From Massospora cicadina (taxonomy: Eukaryota > Entomophthoromycota > Entomophthoromycetes > Entomophthorales > Entomophthoraceae), in NCBI GenBank assembly GCA_022478985.1, contig JAKSZP010008046.1:1-64000 (forward strand): a stretch of DNA of 64,000 bases, read 5' to 3'. Position 1 is the first letter of the stretch, and every line of letters begins with the position of its first letter. The notes below the pieces were generated by a model. It saw nothing but the letters and a program-made list of their open reading frames with translations. It ran no database searches and had not been told where the DNA came from. Both the position numbers and the translations under genes were made by a program. Below, one piece after another: positions 1 through 10,257 of this stretch.

Positions 1-641
1 CAGTGACACGGCTGCCCTCAGTTTATTCTCACTGACAATGGAACAAACTTCACCTCGCACATCCTACCCAAACTAAACGAGCTTATGGGATCCACGGGGA
101 TCTGATGACCCCATATTGACCTGAATCCAATGGAATGGTCAAACGTGTTAATGGAACTCAGGTGAACATACTATGAAAATTAGTAATGGATTGACCTTCC
201 AATTGGAGCTCTCTCCTTTGTACTGCCATGTTCGCCTATAACATTAGTTACCACCCCGCCACAGGGAAGAGTCCCTTCAAACTACTATATGGCTGACATC
301 CAGCTCTTCCGGCGTTACTTTATTCATGTGTAGAAGACACCAGCGGACTGGAACCCCACCACTACTTGACTAACCTCGTGAACATTCTGATCAAACTGCA
401 AACCAAAGCATATTCCTTCAGCTTAGCCAAGAAGATCAGGAATCAGGCCGCTAATCAGGCACATTGTAGCGGGCTGGCACCATTCAAGGAAATTAATATG
501 GTTCTCTTCCATGACAAACATGGATTTGGGTGGAAACACAAGCTGGCCAGTATTTGGATTGGTCCATTAGAAGTTATAGAGAAAACTGGATTCAACGCAT
601 ATACCATCAAGGATCCTGCAAGTGGTCAGATCATTAACTGA
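1..641 (+). pseudogene. Gypsy integrase, C-terminal half (element A)
   Basis: This is the catalytic core end and the C-terminal module of a retrotransposon integrase, the enzyme that joins element cDNA to host DNA. The [10 protein letters not shown] stretch near base 35 carries the second catalytic Asp. A broken NGMVK-VNGT segment near base 130 is where the catalytic Glu should be. The frame then passes the conserved YNISYHPATGKSPFKLLYG region near 240-295. From about 366 to 641 it is open for 91 codons and contains ASIWIGPLEVIEKTG, a GPY/F-type C-terminal module, ending at TAA/TGA just before the polypurine tract. Stops and frameshifts in the first 300 bases show it is dead. Confidence 0.85.
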
Positions 642-690
642 TTCCACGCAAAGTTCCTCTGAAATTACAAACAATAGGATCTTATTGTCC

Positions 691-706
691 AGTCAAGGAG
701 GGGTAA
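691..706 (+). other. Polypurine tract of element A
   Basis: AGTCAAGGAGGGGTAA lies directly before the LTR start. It matches CAGTCAAAGGGGGGG at the same position in the copy ending at 43.8 kb. In LTR elements this tract primes plus-strand DNA synthesis. Confidence 0.7.
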
Positions 707-1250
707 TGTTGCAATTCCAATATGACTGGATGATAATCGTGGGACAGCTAGGGCATAATCTGCTAAAAATGATATCAGTTATGATTATTTGAGTGCCTCA
801 TGATGAGGTGATATTGTGATATAATGTGTTTTTATTAGATTGCTTTTATATAAAATAATAAGGTGATAAGGCGATGTTGACATTTGATGAATACAAAGTA
901 AATCGCCTACAATTAGGGTGACATAGGATTAAAGAATAACAAACTGAATTTGAGGAGAATCAGCGGAATAGAATAGCCCAAGCCATGAGAGCAGTATGAC
1001 CTGAAGCAGCTGTATATAAATGAGATGGGCGATTGAGAGAGGTAGGCTGTTAATAGTAGAAAAGAACCGAGACAGCAAAAGGTCGCTGTATCTACTAAAA
1101 ATAAATAAAGAATTAATTGGGGAAATTGCTCCTATAATTAAGTATATTCTTAAGTGTGTCCAAAGGACTGATGATCCCCACATTGTCTGGCTGTTGCTCA
1201 GTGGTTTTGAGCTGTATGAACAACATGATGGATCCTAAAAATACTATCCA
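707..1250 (+). repeat. 3' LTR of element A
   Basis: It begins TGTTGCAATTCCAATATGACTGG, close to the LTR starts at 32237, 43303 and 3778 (minus). Near 1120-1210 it aligns with the end of the 32237 LTR (GCTCCTATAA, then TTGCTCAGTGG). The right boundary is approximate because the last bases have drifted. No protein is expected; the two short opposite-strand ORFs inside (929-1183 and 1020-1238) are chance. Confidence 0.75.
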
Positions 1251-1399
1251 AATTTATAACACTTAGATAAAGAAGAACTTTTACTGTTTAATACGTGGAC
1301 ATTTAATGGATTTTTTATCCCAAGAAAGCTCATGATCCCCTCACTGACTTTGGTGTATTCTCTGGAGATAGCCTCTACCAGATGGGCGATGTTTACATC

Positions 1400-1732
1400 T
1401 TATAGAAAAGGTGCATCTGAGGCTGGATCCAGCTTATTTGAAGCAGCTTGGTACAACGTTTGGCATGTGTACAGCTTCAGTTGCTCCTGAGGTCCTTCTT
1501 CCGCCACAGCCTTATCTTGCGCCCATGTCAATACATATACTCCTCTAATTGGCTTCTGGTATAAAAACCTAACATCATACTGAGTGACTTCCACTGGATA
1601 TACTACAATTGGTTCAGGTGGGACGTTTGGGGTTGGGATAGCAGAGATAGAGAGTTCCATCTCTACTCCACTCCATCTTTTCCCTGGTAGTATTGATCCT
1701 GCTGTACATAATGGACCTGACGGTTTGGGCAA
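1400..1732 (-). CDS. Unrecognised 110-codon ORF after the Gag zinc knuckle
   Basis: I do not recognise this protein. It starts just after the Gag CCHC knuckle but in a different frame, from a non-ATG codon (TTG), so the start is uncertain. It is rich in proline and contains PTPNVPPEPIVVYPVEVTQYD and YTCQTLYQAASNK. Its position in the element corresponds to the Gag C-terminus or the protease leader. It is open for longer than most frames here, which may be chance. No active-site motif of a protease (D-T/S-G) is visible. The overlapping plus-strand ORF 1584-1853 is its antisense shadow. Confidence 0.35.
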   Translation of the reverse strand: MPKPSGPLCTAGSILPGKRWSGVEMELSISAIPTPNVPPEPIVVYPVEVTQYDVRFLYQKPIRGVYVLTWAQDKAVAEEGPQEQLKLYTCQTLYQAASNKLDPASDAPFL

Positions 1733-3133
1733 CTTTGGGCAAGGTGATCAGGGCAACCACATTCAAAACAATTCACCCTTCCTGGTCTGCGCCCTTGGTT
1801 TTATTAAGATTGGACAGGTAGATAATCTGACTGCTGATGGTCAGCGTAATTAGGCTCAGGTGAGTAGTTGGACTGTTGAAAATTATCATAAGCAGGTCTA
1901 GGGCAGAAGTTGAACTTCTGAGGGTAACTCAGCCGAGGGCAAGGCGCATAAAGGTAAGTCCAGGGGTTACTAGGCAGAACCTGAACAGGATAGAAGAATT
2001 TCCCCTAATAAGAAGGTCTGATGATGATGGCGGTATGTTTCCACTTTGTATTGGGTGGAGGAAAGGTAGCAGATAGTCAACACAAAAACTGAACAACCTT
2101 GAGCAGGGGTGCATTGTCTTCCAAATTTGGAGTCATGACGTTGTAAAGCTCACAATATGGCTTCACTGCTGAGTTCATCACAATGCATTTATCAGATTTG
2201 GATAAAGTCTCTGCCCCATTCAACACAATGGTCTCCACCATAAATTTTAACAAAAGCAATGAGGGTCTCATTATGTTAAAACCAATGGTTAAGAACTCAT
2301 CCTTCCACTATGAAATCTTTGCGGTACCTCAAAACAACCACAGCACAGTATACTTCACTTCTTGGTGTGTAACCGAATTCCTTATAAGATAACAGGTGAC
2401 TTAGTCAGCACTCCCAACAACCAAAACGGATATTAATAATTTAGCTTTATGTCAAGTGAAGGCTCTTTTGCTGCAAATTTAAAGCGTTTAAAGAACCCAT
2501 GGATGTTTCCATTGAGGCCAAACAGAGGCAGTTTATCAATATAAACCACCTCCACATGCGCATAACTGCGAGCTTTAGGGTTGCAATGTAGATTTGGTTG
2601 AGACCCATAGATGGAATCTCGGTGAGGAGCTGGATCAGAAGGGTCAGTGGCTCTAGGGTATGTAGGGCTCTTCAGTGTTCAGGACTGCCATTACATGGTG
2701 GTTTCGTTGTGTTGGAACATAATCATCCCCAAAGCTGCCATCACAAGTCAAGCAGCTCACACTGCCTTCATGCTCAGTGAAAAGTGCCTCAGCTGGTTAT
2801 CCAGTCTCATATTTTCCATAAAGTGATCCTTCCTGAGCGACCTCCTTGTTCTAAGTCTTCCTAACGGGAATGAGGCAGGTAAAAGATATGTGTCAACTTC
2901 TTCTCCATGCAGTGTAGTCGCTCAGTAGCATCATCCAGGTAATTGGCAAGTTGCTTGTTCTGTTGTCCAAGTATCTGAAGCTGACTAACAGCACTTTCAA
3001 GTTGGTTCTTTACGTTGTCACACTCCTGAAGGAGCTCCTCTTGTTTTTTTTGAGCACTGCATCCACAACAAGTTTTACCATGGCTTCTGAAGGTGAAGAA
3101 GTTTGGGACTGTTCCTCTTTAGTGCAGGCCTGA
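1720..3133 (-). pseudogene. gag: Gag of element C (coiled coil, capsid, CCHC)
   Basis: Gag packages the element RNA. From about 3081 down to 2870 the minus strand reads a heptad-rich coiled coil with segments LQECDNVKNQLESAVSQLQ and NKQLANYLDDATERLH, interrupted by a frameshift in an A-run. At 2271-2077 a piece reads GAETLSKSDKCIVMNSAVKPYCEL, which lines up with GANLLSTEDVGIVMTVAIKPYWEL of the Gag at 33.5 kb. At 1770-1729 is an intact knuckle CFECGCPDHLAQSC (C-x2-C-x4-H-x4-C). The order coiled coil, capsid, knuckle is that of the 32.8-33.9 kb Gag. Stops and frame changes make it non-functional. Confidence 0.8.
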
Positions 3134-3188
3134 TATGACTTAGATGGTGATTGGAGAATTTTTGATTTTATTTTTGATTGTTCAATGG

Positions 3189-3208
3189 GCCCCTGTAGTG
3201 AGCATCAC
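3189..3208 (-). other. Primer binding site of element C
   Basis: On the minus strand GTGATGCTCACTACAGGGGC follows the LTR end directly. It is the same site as at 10239, 20649, 32701 and 46889. In LTR elements this site pairs with the 3' end of a tRNA to start reverse transcription; I could not assign the tRNA. Confidence 0.75.
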
Positions 3209-3778
3209 TGTTATAATTTTGAGCGATAGACTTTTCATACGCTAGAAGAATTTGTGCAGGGTTGATCCCAAAGAGTAATTGTATGGATGATATGGAGTTC
3301 AACAGCTTTGTAACACAAAATAAATATAATAATTATGGAAAATTGCCCCAACGACACCTCTTTGTTAAACTTTAATATTTATCCGCAGATACTCTCTGCT
3401 CTGTTCTTACTTCTCTACTAACAATCATATCATTTCAATCTTTTCATCTCACCTATATATCAGTGAATTTGGTAAATACCAACCCTTTTTCTTAGACTAT
3501 TCAGTTCCACCATATTCTCATTGGTTACAGCAGAGTCTAATTTTCCTAAATTCACTATCGCCTTAGTTCAAAGCGATCTGCTATTTTTTTCATATGTCAT
3601 CATCGCCTTATCACCTAATTTGGAGGCGATTAATAAAGCATCCAAAGCTTGGTATCGCCCTATTGCCTTAAGTCAAGGCAATCTCATTGATATTACTATA
3701 CTACTCAGTTTGGCAAATGTCACACATTTTTCCTTGAAAACTTAGGGCTTATTATACAGTCATATCAGAATCTTGACA
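3209..3778 (-). repeat. 5' LTR of element C
   Basis: The minus strand starts TGTCAAGATTCTGATATGACTG and then TATAATAAGCCC, nearly the same as TGTCGCAATTCTAATATGACTG and GATAATAAGCCC at 32237. It ends in ATAACA directly before the primer binding site. About 570 bp. The ORF 3521-3745 (plus) inside it is not a gene. Confidence 0.8.
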
Positions 3779-4552
3779 TCAGCTAAGATACAGAAAGGGA
3801 AAAATGGAGTAAAGGTAGTACCTGTTGAAGTTCACTGCTATATATCATACTAAATGGGGAACTTGGACTAAGCGCACTACTGTTAGGAATATTTTATGAT
3901 TTGGTCCATGTAAATTGACATTCAAAATTTTCTAAACACTGTCTTGGTTCTGACCTTTCTGATCAGATTGGTATTGAATTCTCTACCAAAAAACATTCAT
4001 TCTTCCACAAATGCAATTGTCATGATGGTGATAAAACCTCCAGTGGACAGGAGGTTGCGCCCACAGCCAGGCCATATATGGCCAATTCCATTGAGTAGCG
4101 AAAGGGTTTATCACACCTGTACTTGTCAGGTACAGGTTCATTCATAATAACAATGTCTGGGAATAGCAGATGGGAATTTTGAGTCTGAAAATGAATCCTT
4201 AGATACAACTTCAAATTTACTGATTTATTTATGCTGGTGGAACCTAAACTGGTGGAGGTGACTTCTTGGAAAAAAATCGCTGCAATCTGTCCACTGGTGA
4301 TGGCTTCTGACCACCTCCACCTCCTGACGCATCTTCTGAATTTTCCTCACTAACTCTTGGGAGGTGAGCAAAGGAAGATCCGCGATTCTTAGGGGATACA
4401 ACATTACCCATTTCTCATCTAGCACATGGTCTAAATTACCCAGGGTAATGAGAAGGATGGCCGCCAGCTTCTTCTACTTCTTGTTTTAAAAAGTAACCTC
4501 TCCCAGTTTAGCTACAAGGGTTGTCCCTAAGGCTTACATTACCCTTCCCCTG
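3779..4552 (-). other. Segment after the chromodomain of element B, unresolved
   Basis: Just below the chromodomain, the minus strand has a purine tract (AGGGGAAGGG) and TAATGTAAGCC, as at the 3' LTR junctions of related elements, so a 3' LTR may start near 4535. A 66-codon minus ORF (4425-4225) with TSQELVRKIQKMRQEVEVV then follows, which could instead be a coding tail. I cannot decide between LTR and coding. Nothing recognisable is seen between 3779 and about 4000. Confidence 0.35.
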
Positions 4553-4845
4553 TTAAACTAATGGAGCACCACCACTAGGAACCTGGGCAAGCGCAACATT
4601 CTTGTGCGCCTTAAGTAACTTTATTACTAAGATGTTGGCAACCATATGAGAGGGGCGGTGAGCATCTGGATGGGTGATATGGAAGGCCTCCACCAATTGA
4701 CAGCAATTAGTGCAATTGTGGGAATTCACCAAGTTGTTTTTGTAGGAAGAAAATCCCTTCCAGATCATCAAGTATTGCACTAAGGGACATGATTTCATGA
4801 CGCCAAAATGGCCTCCAACTTCATTTTTTCTGAGCCCTCAATCAC
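4553..4845 (-). pseudogene. Chromodomain, C-terminus of chromovirus B Pol
   Basis: The minus strand reads VVIEGSEKMKLEAILAS, then after a frameshift VQYLMIWKGFSS, and TNCCQLVEAFHITHPDAH. This is the fold order of a chromodomain: first strand with E-A-I-L, the Y-L-[VI]-x-W-K-G-[FY] core, and a C-terminal helix ending in FH--HP. In chromoviruses this domain follows integrase and guides insertion towards histone-marked chromatin. The order integrase (5990-6960) then chromodomain fits, but about 0.9 kb of non-coding DNA lies between them. Frameshifts and in-frame stops show it is dead. Confidence 0.75.
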
Positions 4846-4852
4846 AACTAGT

Positions 4853-5098
4853 CTAGTTCAGCAGTTGCCTTCCACTTAAATGTGAACAATTGGAAAGCAT
4901 AAGAGACCAGGCGCTGCTTCCAATGCACAGGAAGGACCATTGGAATGCCCTGTTGCTTAATCCTCCATCACCACATGAGGACAAGGATGTTTGCTCACAA
5001 ACTTCCATGAGGGGTGTCGCGAAATAGACTTTGGGCTCTGCTAGTGTGCCAGGACAACCAGTATGAAGACTGGAGGCCCTTTGCTTTTTCGCCTTCAT
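4853..5098 (-). pseudogene. Unrecognised 81-codon remnant upstream of the chromodomain
   Basis: An 81-codon minus ORF lies directly upstream of the chromodomain in reading direction. It contains TPLMEVCEQTSLSSCGDGG. It may be the linker between integrase and chromodomain, or the leader of whatever was inserted at 5099-5985. I recognise no motif in it. Confidence 0.3.
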
Positions 5099-5985
5099 TG
5101 GCGTCAGGGCCAGCAGCGCTGACTAACCCCTTGGCGTGTCACCTGCGCCATTTTAGGGATCCCCTAGCCTAAATCCTAACTAACGAAATAAGTTTATAAA
5201 CTTATAACAAAAGGTAGACTAGGAAACAGGAGATGTTTATTGGGAGGGAAAGAACAACTATTTATACTACTTTCAGGGCTACTGCGCCCAAGTTCTCTTT
5301 GGCCAATAATCTGCCAGAAATCCCATCAGCCTCTTGATCCCAAACTCTCTATCAGATCATAAACTTTCTTCATTCATACTCATAGCGATTCCCTCTTCAG
5401 ATCTGATCACCAAACTATTAATATTAGGTCAATCCATCCTCAGCATAAGTTTCTGGTCGATTGTATATAAATTCATAAATAAATAGGACTTTGAGCATCA
5501 TCAGCATGAATCGCCGGTGCTCTGAATTAGTTAAAATTTCACAAATGATTGATAATGAATATATTGACTTTTCACCAGAAAATCACACAATCATTTCTTA
5601 TGGCAGTTGGTGCAGGGATAAGATTTTGCTAACTATAGCTATAATTAGTGGAATCCTCATTAGATGCTGGTAACTGAATACAGCAGCTTTCCATCGGAAT
5701 TCCACTCAAACTATAGTTAGCAATTTCATTTATTAAATGCTGTTCTCTAAATACAGCAGCATTTCACTGGTAATTCCCACAATCATAATTTGATGGTAGA
5801 GCCAAACTGGGAATCCGCTGACCCTAAAATGATTAATATTTTTATATCATTAAATAGTATCAAACTAGGCGATTAGCCGGCAATAACACCCAAATAACTA
5901 AAACCCCTAATTCAGATACTATCAGAAGAATTTATCTGGTTAAAATTCCTACAAGGGGACCTTCAGGTGCATATGTCACATATCT
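5099..5985. other. Non-coding block between integrase and chromodomain of B
   Basis: No retrotransposon protein can be read here on either strand, although integrase sits to its right and the chromodomain to its left. On the minus strand near 5150 there is TGGCGCAGGTGACACGCC, resembling a TGGCGC-type primer binding site. A hairpin repeat lies at 5627-5722. The simplest reading is an inserted LTR or small element, but I found no clear target duplication. The 60-codon plus ORF at 5491-5673 lies inside it and is not supported as a gene. Confidence 0.4.
5627..5722. repeat. Imperfect inverted repeat (hairpin)
   Basis: The left arm TGCTAACTATAG plus AGTGGAATCC (5627-5656) is matched in reverse by GGAATTCCACT plus CTATAGTTAGCA (5696-5722). 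The loop holds a GCTG/CAGC pair. A second small hairpin (AAATGCTG and CAGCAGCATTT) follows at about 5735-5765. Confidence 0.6.
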
Positions 5986-5989
5986 AGTA

Positions 5990-6960
5990 TCACTTGTGAC
6001 CCCATCGTAATTTCATGGGCAGGAAGGCATTTGCAATCTGTAAACTGCTTGTGATCTCTTAAGGCCTTCATCAGGTGCTCTCAAACCAGAGATTGGTACT
6101 CTGTATCCGCTGCAGCTGCTCCTTAGTGGAAGGTACTTTGGGAAGAAGACAAGGTCCAGTAAGTAATGATGGTTATATCCCATGGTAGCTTTTTAAGGGG
6201 CGAATCTCAATTGATAAATGAGTGGCGTTTTTTATAAAAACTGCACCATGGAAAGATTAGTGGCTCAGGTATCCTAAGCAGAAGAGGCATAGAAGCAAAG
6301 GTACTGTTCAAGGATATAGTTGGCCCTCTCCGTCTGCCCATCTGACTTGGTATGATATGCCATGGACAAGCACAGCTGGATCTTCAAGATAGCCAAAATA
6401 GCAGTCCAGAACTGAGCCATAAATTGCAGCTGTCAGTCACTTACCACCTCCTGGGGTAACCAAACGTTGATAAAACATGGCAGACAAAAAGCTGGGCCAT
6501 CTCTCAGAAGTAATGGTGGACATACTTGTAATAAAGATGGAGAATATTGTAAAGCAGTCCATGACCACCATAATAGCGTTAAACCTATAGAAAAAGAGGT
6601 AGCTCTATAATGAAGTTAATGAATACTGGGGTCCATGGACCATGATCCTGCTGCAGGGGATGTAGGAGGCCATTCCTACCTAATTAATTCAACATAGTGC
6701 ATGCACATTCATGCAACTGATAATTCACGCCGGAGAATAATTGGAGATGCCTGGCCAATTAAATGTTCGCTTTATCATATTGAGAGACTTTTTGTGCCTG
6801 GGATGACCTACCAACAGGGGATCATGGTGAGCAGAGATTACTTTATTCCAGAAGTGGGGAGGCACCCAAACCTGGCCATGGAACATAAGCTAGCCTTCTG
6901 CCACTGAGTAATGGGTATTCTTGTGGCACAGTGCACCCAACTGATTGGACAGCTTCAACC
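5990..6960 (-). pseudogene. Integrase of chromovirus B
   Basis: The minus strand carries an integrase in the usual order. Near 6870-6790 is the zinc-binding end, with HHDPLLVGHPGTKSL as in the HHCC motif. Near 6560-6500 is VVMDCFTIFSIF, the first core Asp region. Near 6365-6280 is AYHTKSDGQTERANYILEQY, the region of the catalytic Glu (QTER). The protein fades out near 6000 before the C-terminal module. Reading right to left it follows RT and RNase H (8031-7270), as in a pol gene. Several stops and frame changes are present. Confidence 0.85.
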
Positions 6961-7269
6961 CCTCCATGCATGAGGTCTGACCCAGCAGCAGCTGAAGTCA
7001 ATGGCACATCTGGCGCCCAGTCAGCACTAGAAATTGCAAGAGGAGTAATGGTTAGAATCTAAGAAGTGATCACCTTTTTTTAACTCTTGCATCTACTCCT
7101 CCATCAGAATCAGAGAAGGGTTGCGATTCAGCAAATTGGGGAGAATATTAATACCTCCTTTAGGAACTGGTACTTAAAATTAAAACTGAACAAGTTTCAG
7201 AAACCAGCTTGTTAGTGCGCCAACTTATGGGGTTTTGGAAGTAGATCAGGGCCTGAAGATTTATCTGCA

Positions 7270-8031
7270 TGATCACCTTATGCGGTGCGCCCTGCAGAAG
7301 GTACCGCCAGTGAGTAAGCAACCATGCCACAGCAGCCAACTTCTTATCATAAATGGCCCATGACTGTTTGGATGAAGTGAACTTACATAAAAATAAGTGA
7401 CAAGATGTTCCATGTCGTCATGCGCATGAAGAAGCACTTCACCCATGGTGGCTAACAATGTGTAGCATGCTAAAATAAAAGGGTTGGTGGGATCAGCAAG
7501 TCAGAGAATGGGAGGCGCCACAAACACCTCCATGATGGCTTCAAACGCCCACAGGCACTTTTCCGTCCATTGGAATAGAGCATTCTTTCATGTCAGGGGA
7601 TACATCAGGGCTGCAAGCTGTTAGAGGGCGAGGAGATTTCTTCAAAAATATGATTGTTCCAAAGAAGATCTGAAACCGCTTCTGTGTGGTAGAGGTGAGC
7701 CATGAAAGGATTGCCTCAAGCTTGCGAGAGGAGTAGCATAACTGTCTTTCAAGACCAATTTACTTAAGAAGATAACCTTATCCCTGAAGATCTCGCACTT
7801 AAATGATTTTACATAGAGGTCTGCCTCGTGCAACGCAGCTATCACTGCCTCCAGGTCCTTCTTATGCTGCTCAGGAGTGGGGGAATGCATAAGGATATCA
7901 TTAGTATATGCCACCGCATATGTGACCCAGAGGTCACTGAGCACATCATTGATCATCCACTGGAATGTGGCCAGGGAGATTTTAAAGTTGAAAGGCATCA
8001 AGCGGAACTGGAAAAGACCTCTTTTTATATG
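7270..8031 (-). pseudogene. RT (second half) and RNase H of chromovirus B
   Basis: From 8031 leftwards the minus strand reads KRGLFQFRLMPFNFK, SLATFQWMINDVLSDLW and AYTNDILMHSPTPEQHK, the RT palm. The catalytic YxDD box has decayed to AYTNDI. DLYVKSFKCEIF and a glycine-poor version of VxFLG follow, then an RNase H remnant at 7600-7270 with a decayed WLLTGGTFCRAH segment where W-(R/K)-x-L-L-x-G would stand. The RT begins abruptly at 8031 because a 1,028-bp insertion splits it from 9065-9708. The plus ORF 7828-8073 is antisense to it. Confidence 0.85.
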
Positions 8032-9059
8032 TTAACTTTTGGGATCTGGTTACTCTTAGTAATGTGTACCTAATACAAACTTTAAGTTGTGTGACTCGCT
8101 TTAGCTCTCCAGTTAACTACACTGGTTCTGATATGTGCGTTGTATAAGTTGTTAATAATTGATAATAATTAATTGGGCTTGTGATGATATGAAGACTATC
8201 ACCCTAGTTGAATTTCCCACAGCCAAGATGAGTATTAGGTCCAACGCTAAACTGTTAATTGTCCTTTTTAGCCTTAAAGGTATTTCTGAATTGTGAGGGA
8301 ACTTCTCCATCTAAATCTTTCCTTCTTGTAGAACTTAAACTACTATTATGTTCAGAGGTTCTTTACTTCTCCAATGATTCAGAGTCTGCAGAGATAGCAA
8401 TAAAATAGACGAAGGATACCTTACCCTTTCAAACTCTAATCTCAAGATTAAAATATACACTAAATGTATGACAGTATACTTAATCAAAGTATTTGAGCTA
8501 TTTTTATTCTGCTTTATCTAATAAGATACAAAGGAATTCATAGGGGAATTTGGCGCTCAACTCTTCTGGTGGCGAGCCCAATTGGATACAGCAGTGATTT
8601 CTGATGAAGTAACCCTCCAGAGTTGCATTCAACGATAAACTTTCTCATTGTTTTAGTTAAATTCTGCTGCTGACCATAAATGTGACCTCTGCTGGGTTAT
8701 ATCAAAGAATATGTCCAATGCCTTCGCTCAACCCCAGCGTGTCACACTTATTAGGTTAACAACCTGCTTAGGTATTGGGACTTTTACCCATAAAAACAAG
8801 TCTTAATACATAAAAGGTTAACTCACAAGTTGCTTATCAGAGGCTTTATCAATCGCCTAGCATCTGATAAATCCCTTAGTTGATTAGCAACTTCAATTGA
8901 CTCATATGAGTTAATATAGTTAGCAATAGTAAAAATAAATAGTCAACTTCTTGTTATTTGTCAGGGATCATCCTCATGAAACATTATTAGCCCAGTGGGA
9001 TTAAAATCTGGTGAATTAGTTTATTTTCGTTAGAAATATTTCTACAAGCAATAGTTATC
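8032..9059. mobile_element. 1,028-bp insertion in chromovirus RT (solo-LTR-like)
   Basis: This block has no readable pol sequence but sits exactly inside the RT of element B. ATATG occurs at both edges (8027-8031 and 9060-9064), as expected for the 5-bp target duplication of an LTR element. With a TG...CA reading it runs TGTTAAC to TTATCA. When it and one duplicate are ignored, the RT frame rejoins with the right number of residues between the W of the E-D-E-W motif and the R-G-L-F motif. A TGGCGC motif (near 8550) lies in the middle. It is probably a solo LTR or a small non-autonomous LTR element of another family. Confidence 0.65.
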
Positions 9060-9064
9060 ATATG

Positions 9065-9708
9065 CAATGATAAATACCACATCCTCTAGTGGGCCTCATC
9101 CCTAGTGGAAAAGAAGATTTACTATATTTGATTGAGATGAGTAATGTGGTCATACTAAAATCTCAACATGGTACAAACTTCTGCAAGCCATTATTGGCCT
9201 TCCACCACCATAATTTGGTTAAACACGTTAATGAATTTATGCTTTTAAGACAACTGGGACTTCAAAATTGCTTGACTAATCCTCTTCTTGAGGGGAAGGG
9301 GTTAAAGATAATGAATTGTAATAATATTCAAATGATCATAGTCCACACAGGGTCGCAACGTTCCATCATCCTTCTGAGTGAAAATATGAGAGAAGCAAAT
9401 GGAGAGGTTTGCCTATACACCCACCCTTTAACGAGAATTTAATATAACAACACCTCCAAGGCCTTGTCTTTCTTCTCTGTATAAGGGTACATAGGACAAT
9501 TGATATTGATTACATTTAATGTCAAGTGGAAGGCCAAATCATACTTAGAGTAGGAGGGAATATGGCTGGTCTTCTCCATATCAAAAATGTCCTGGTACTG
9601 GCCCAAGATAGAAGGGAAGTTATCTGACAACGCCATAGAGGAATAAAGAAACAATAAATCCCGCCACCTCAGAAGAGGAAAAGGTATAAAAAGGCAGAAA
9701 ATTGCCAC
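9065..9708 (-). pseudogene. RT (first half) of chromovirus B
   Basis: The minus strand opens with the linker ILGQYQDIFDMEKTSHIP, then NINCPMYPYTEKKDKALEVLL, the standard protease-to-RT linker of chromoviruses (xxYxDVFxxxxxxxLP, then P-x-x-P-L/M-Y-x-x-[ST]-x-x-E). Further left, in shifted frames, come pieces equivalent to SPFASPIFFVKKKDGTLR, DYxxLNxITIxNxYPLPLIEEV and DLxxAYxLIRIK, and it stops at E-D-(E)-W near 9070. It continues at 8031 after the insertion. The 117-codon plus ORF 9089-9442 and the 64-codon ORF nearby are antisense shadows. Protease and gag are missing to the right, where element D begins. Confidence 0.85.
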
Positions 9709-9769
9709 ATGTGAGCAGATTCACAAATGACAAAAGGTTGGGCTCCAGGTTAATAATAACTATTTATTG

Positions 9770-10238
9770 TGATTAAGATGCTGAGCGAGCCAAAAACTCC
9801 ACTCCTGAATTGAGCCTCAATAAGTCGGCTTTTAATCCCACACAATCAAAACCCATCCTTAAAGGCACCAATGAGAGTTTCAATAAGGAAGCATCATGCA
9901 CCCATGAATCGACAAAATGCCTTCTGGAACTGTACCTCCGCTTCCCAAACCTTAAAAGGTGCAGCTTCCACCATCAGAGTAATGAGGACGACATAGAACA
10001 ATGAGGTGTCACCAATCAGGTGATCTGGAGGGAAGTGAAAGATTCTGATTTTATGAGGCCAAGGAGGTCCACTCAACATTATTTCCTCACTCGCCCTATA
10101 GAAATCATCCTTATAGCTCAAAAAAAGTAATTTATTTCAGGCTATTTTATTGTCTTCATTGACCTCTCTGCTAGTTTATAGTTTTGAGTCCATTTTTGAA
10201 CCCCAGCTACAGTCAAGAGAACTGGCATGTTAAGATAA
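9770..10238 (+). repeat. 5' LTR of element D
   Basis: It aligns along its length with 15864-16323. Shared blocks include TGAGCCTCAATAAGTC / TGAGTCTCAATAAGTC, CACAATCAAAACCCATC, ATGAGAGTTTCAAT, and ACAGTCAAGAGAACTG near the end. It ends directly before the primer binding site at 10239. The left boundary is approximate. Confidence 0.8.
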
Positions 10239-10257
10239 GTGATGCTCACTACAGGGG
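10239..10257 (+). other. Primer binding site of element D
   Basis: GTGATGCTCACTACAGGGG follows the LTR end and equals the site of element C on the other strand. Confidence 0.75.

Larger units (their letters stand above)
1..1250 (+). mobile_element. Ty3/Gypsy element A, 3' end only
   Basis: The window opens inside the integrase of a Gypsy retrotransposon and runs through a purine-rich tract into its 3' LTR. The protein part matches the integrase of the better preserved copy at 32.2-43.8 kb almost word for word at DNA level (the stretch beginning CAGTGACACGGCTGCCC resembles the one at 37196). The LTR start and its 3' part (TTGCTCCTATAA and the NNTTGCTCAGTGG segment) also match that copy. The 5' part lies outside the window. 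Confidence 0.85.
1400..3778 (-). mobile_element. Ty3/Gypsy element C, 5' LTR to Gag
   Basis: Read on the minus strand from 3778 leftwards, this is an LTR, a primer binding site, a coiled-coil Gag with a CCHC knuckle, and a further 110-codon ORF. No protease or RT follows. The element is cut off near 1400, close to the LTR of element A, which points the other way. Confidence 0.8.

Noticed and set aside
9089..9442. 117-codon plus-strand ORF as a gene
   Set aside because: It is the antisense of a chromovirus RT that can be read in order on the minus strand.
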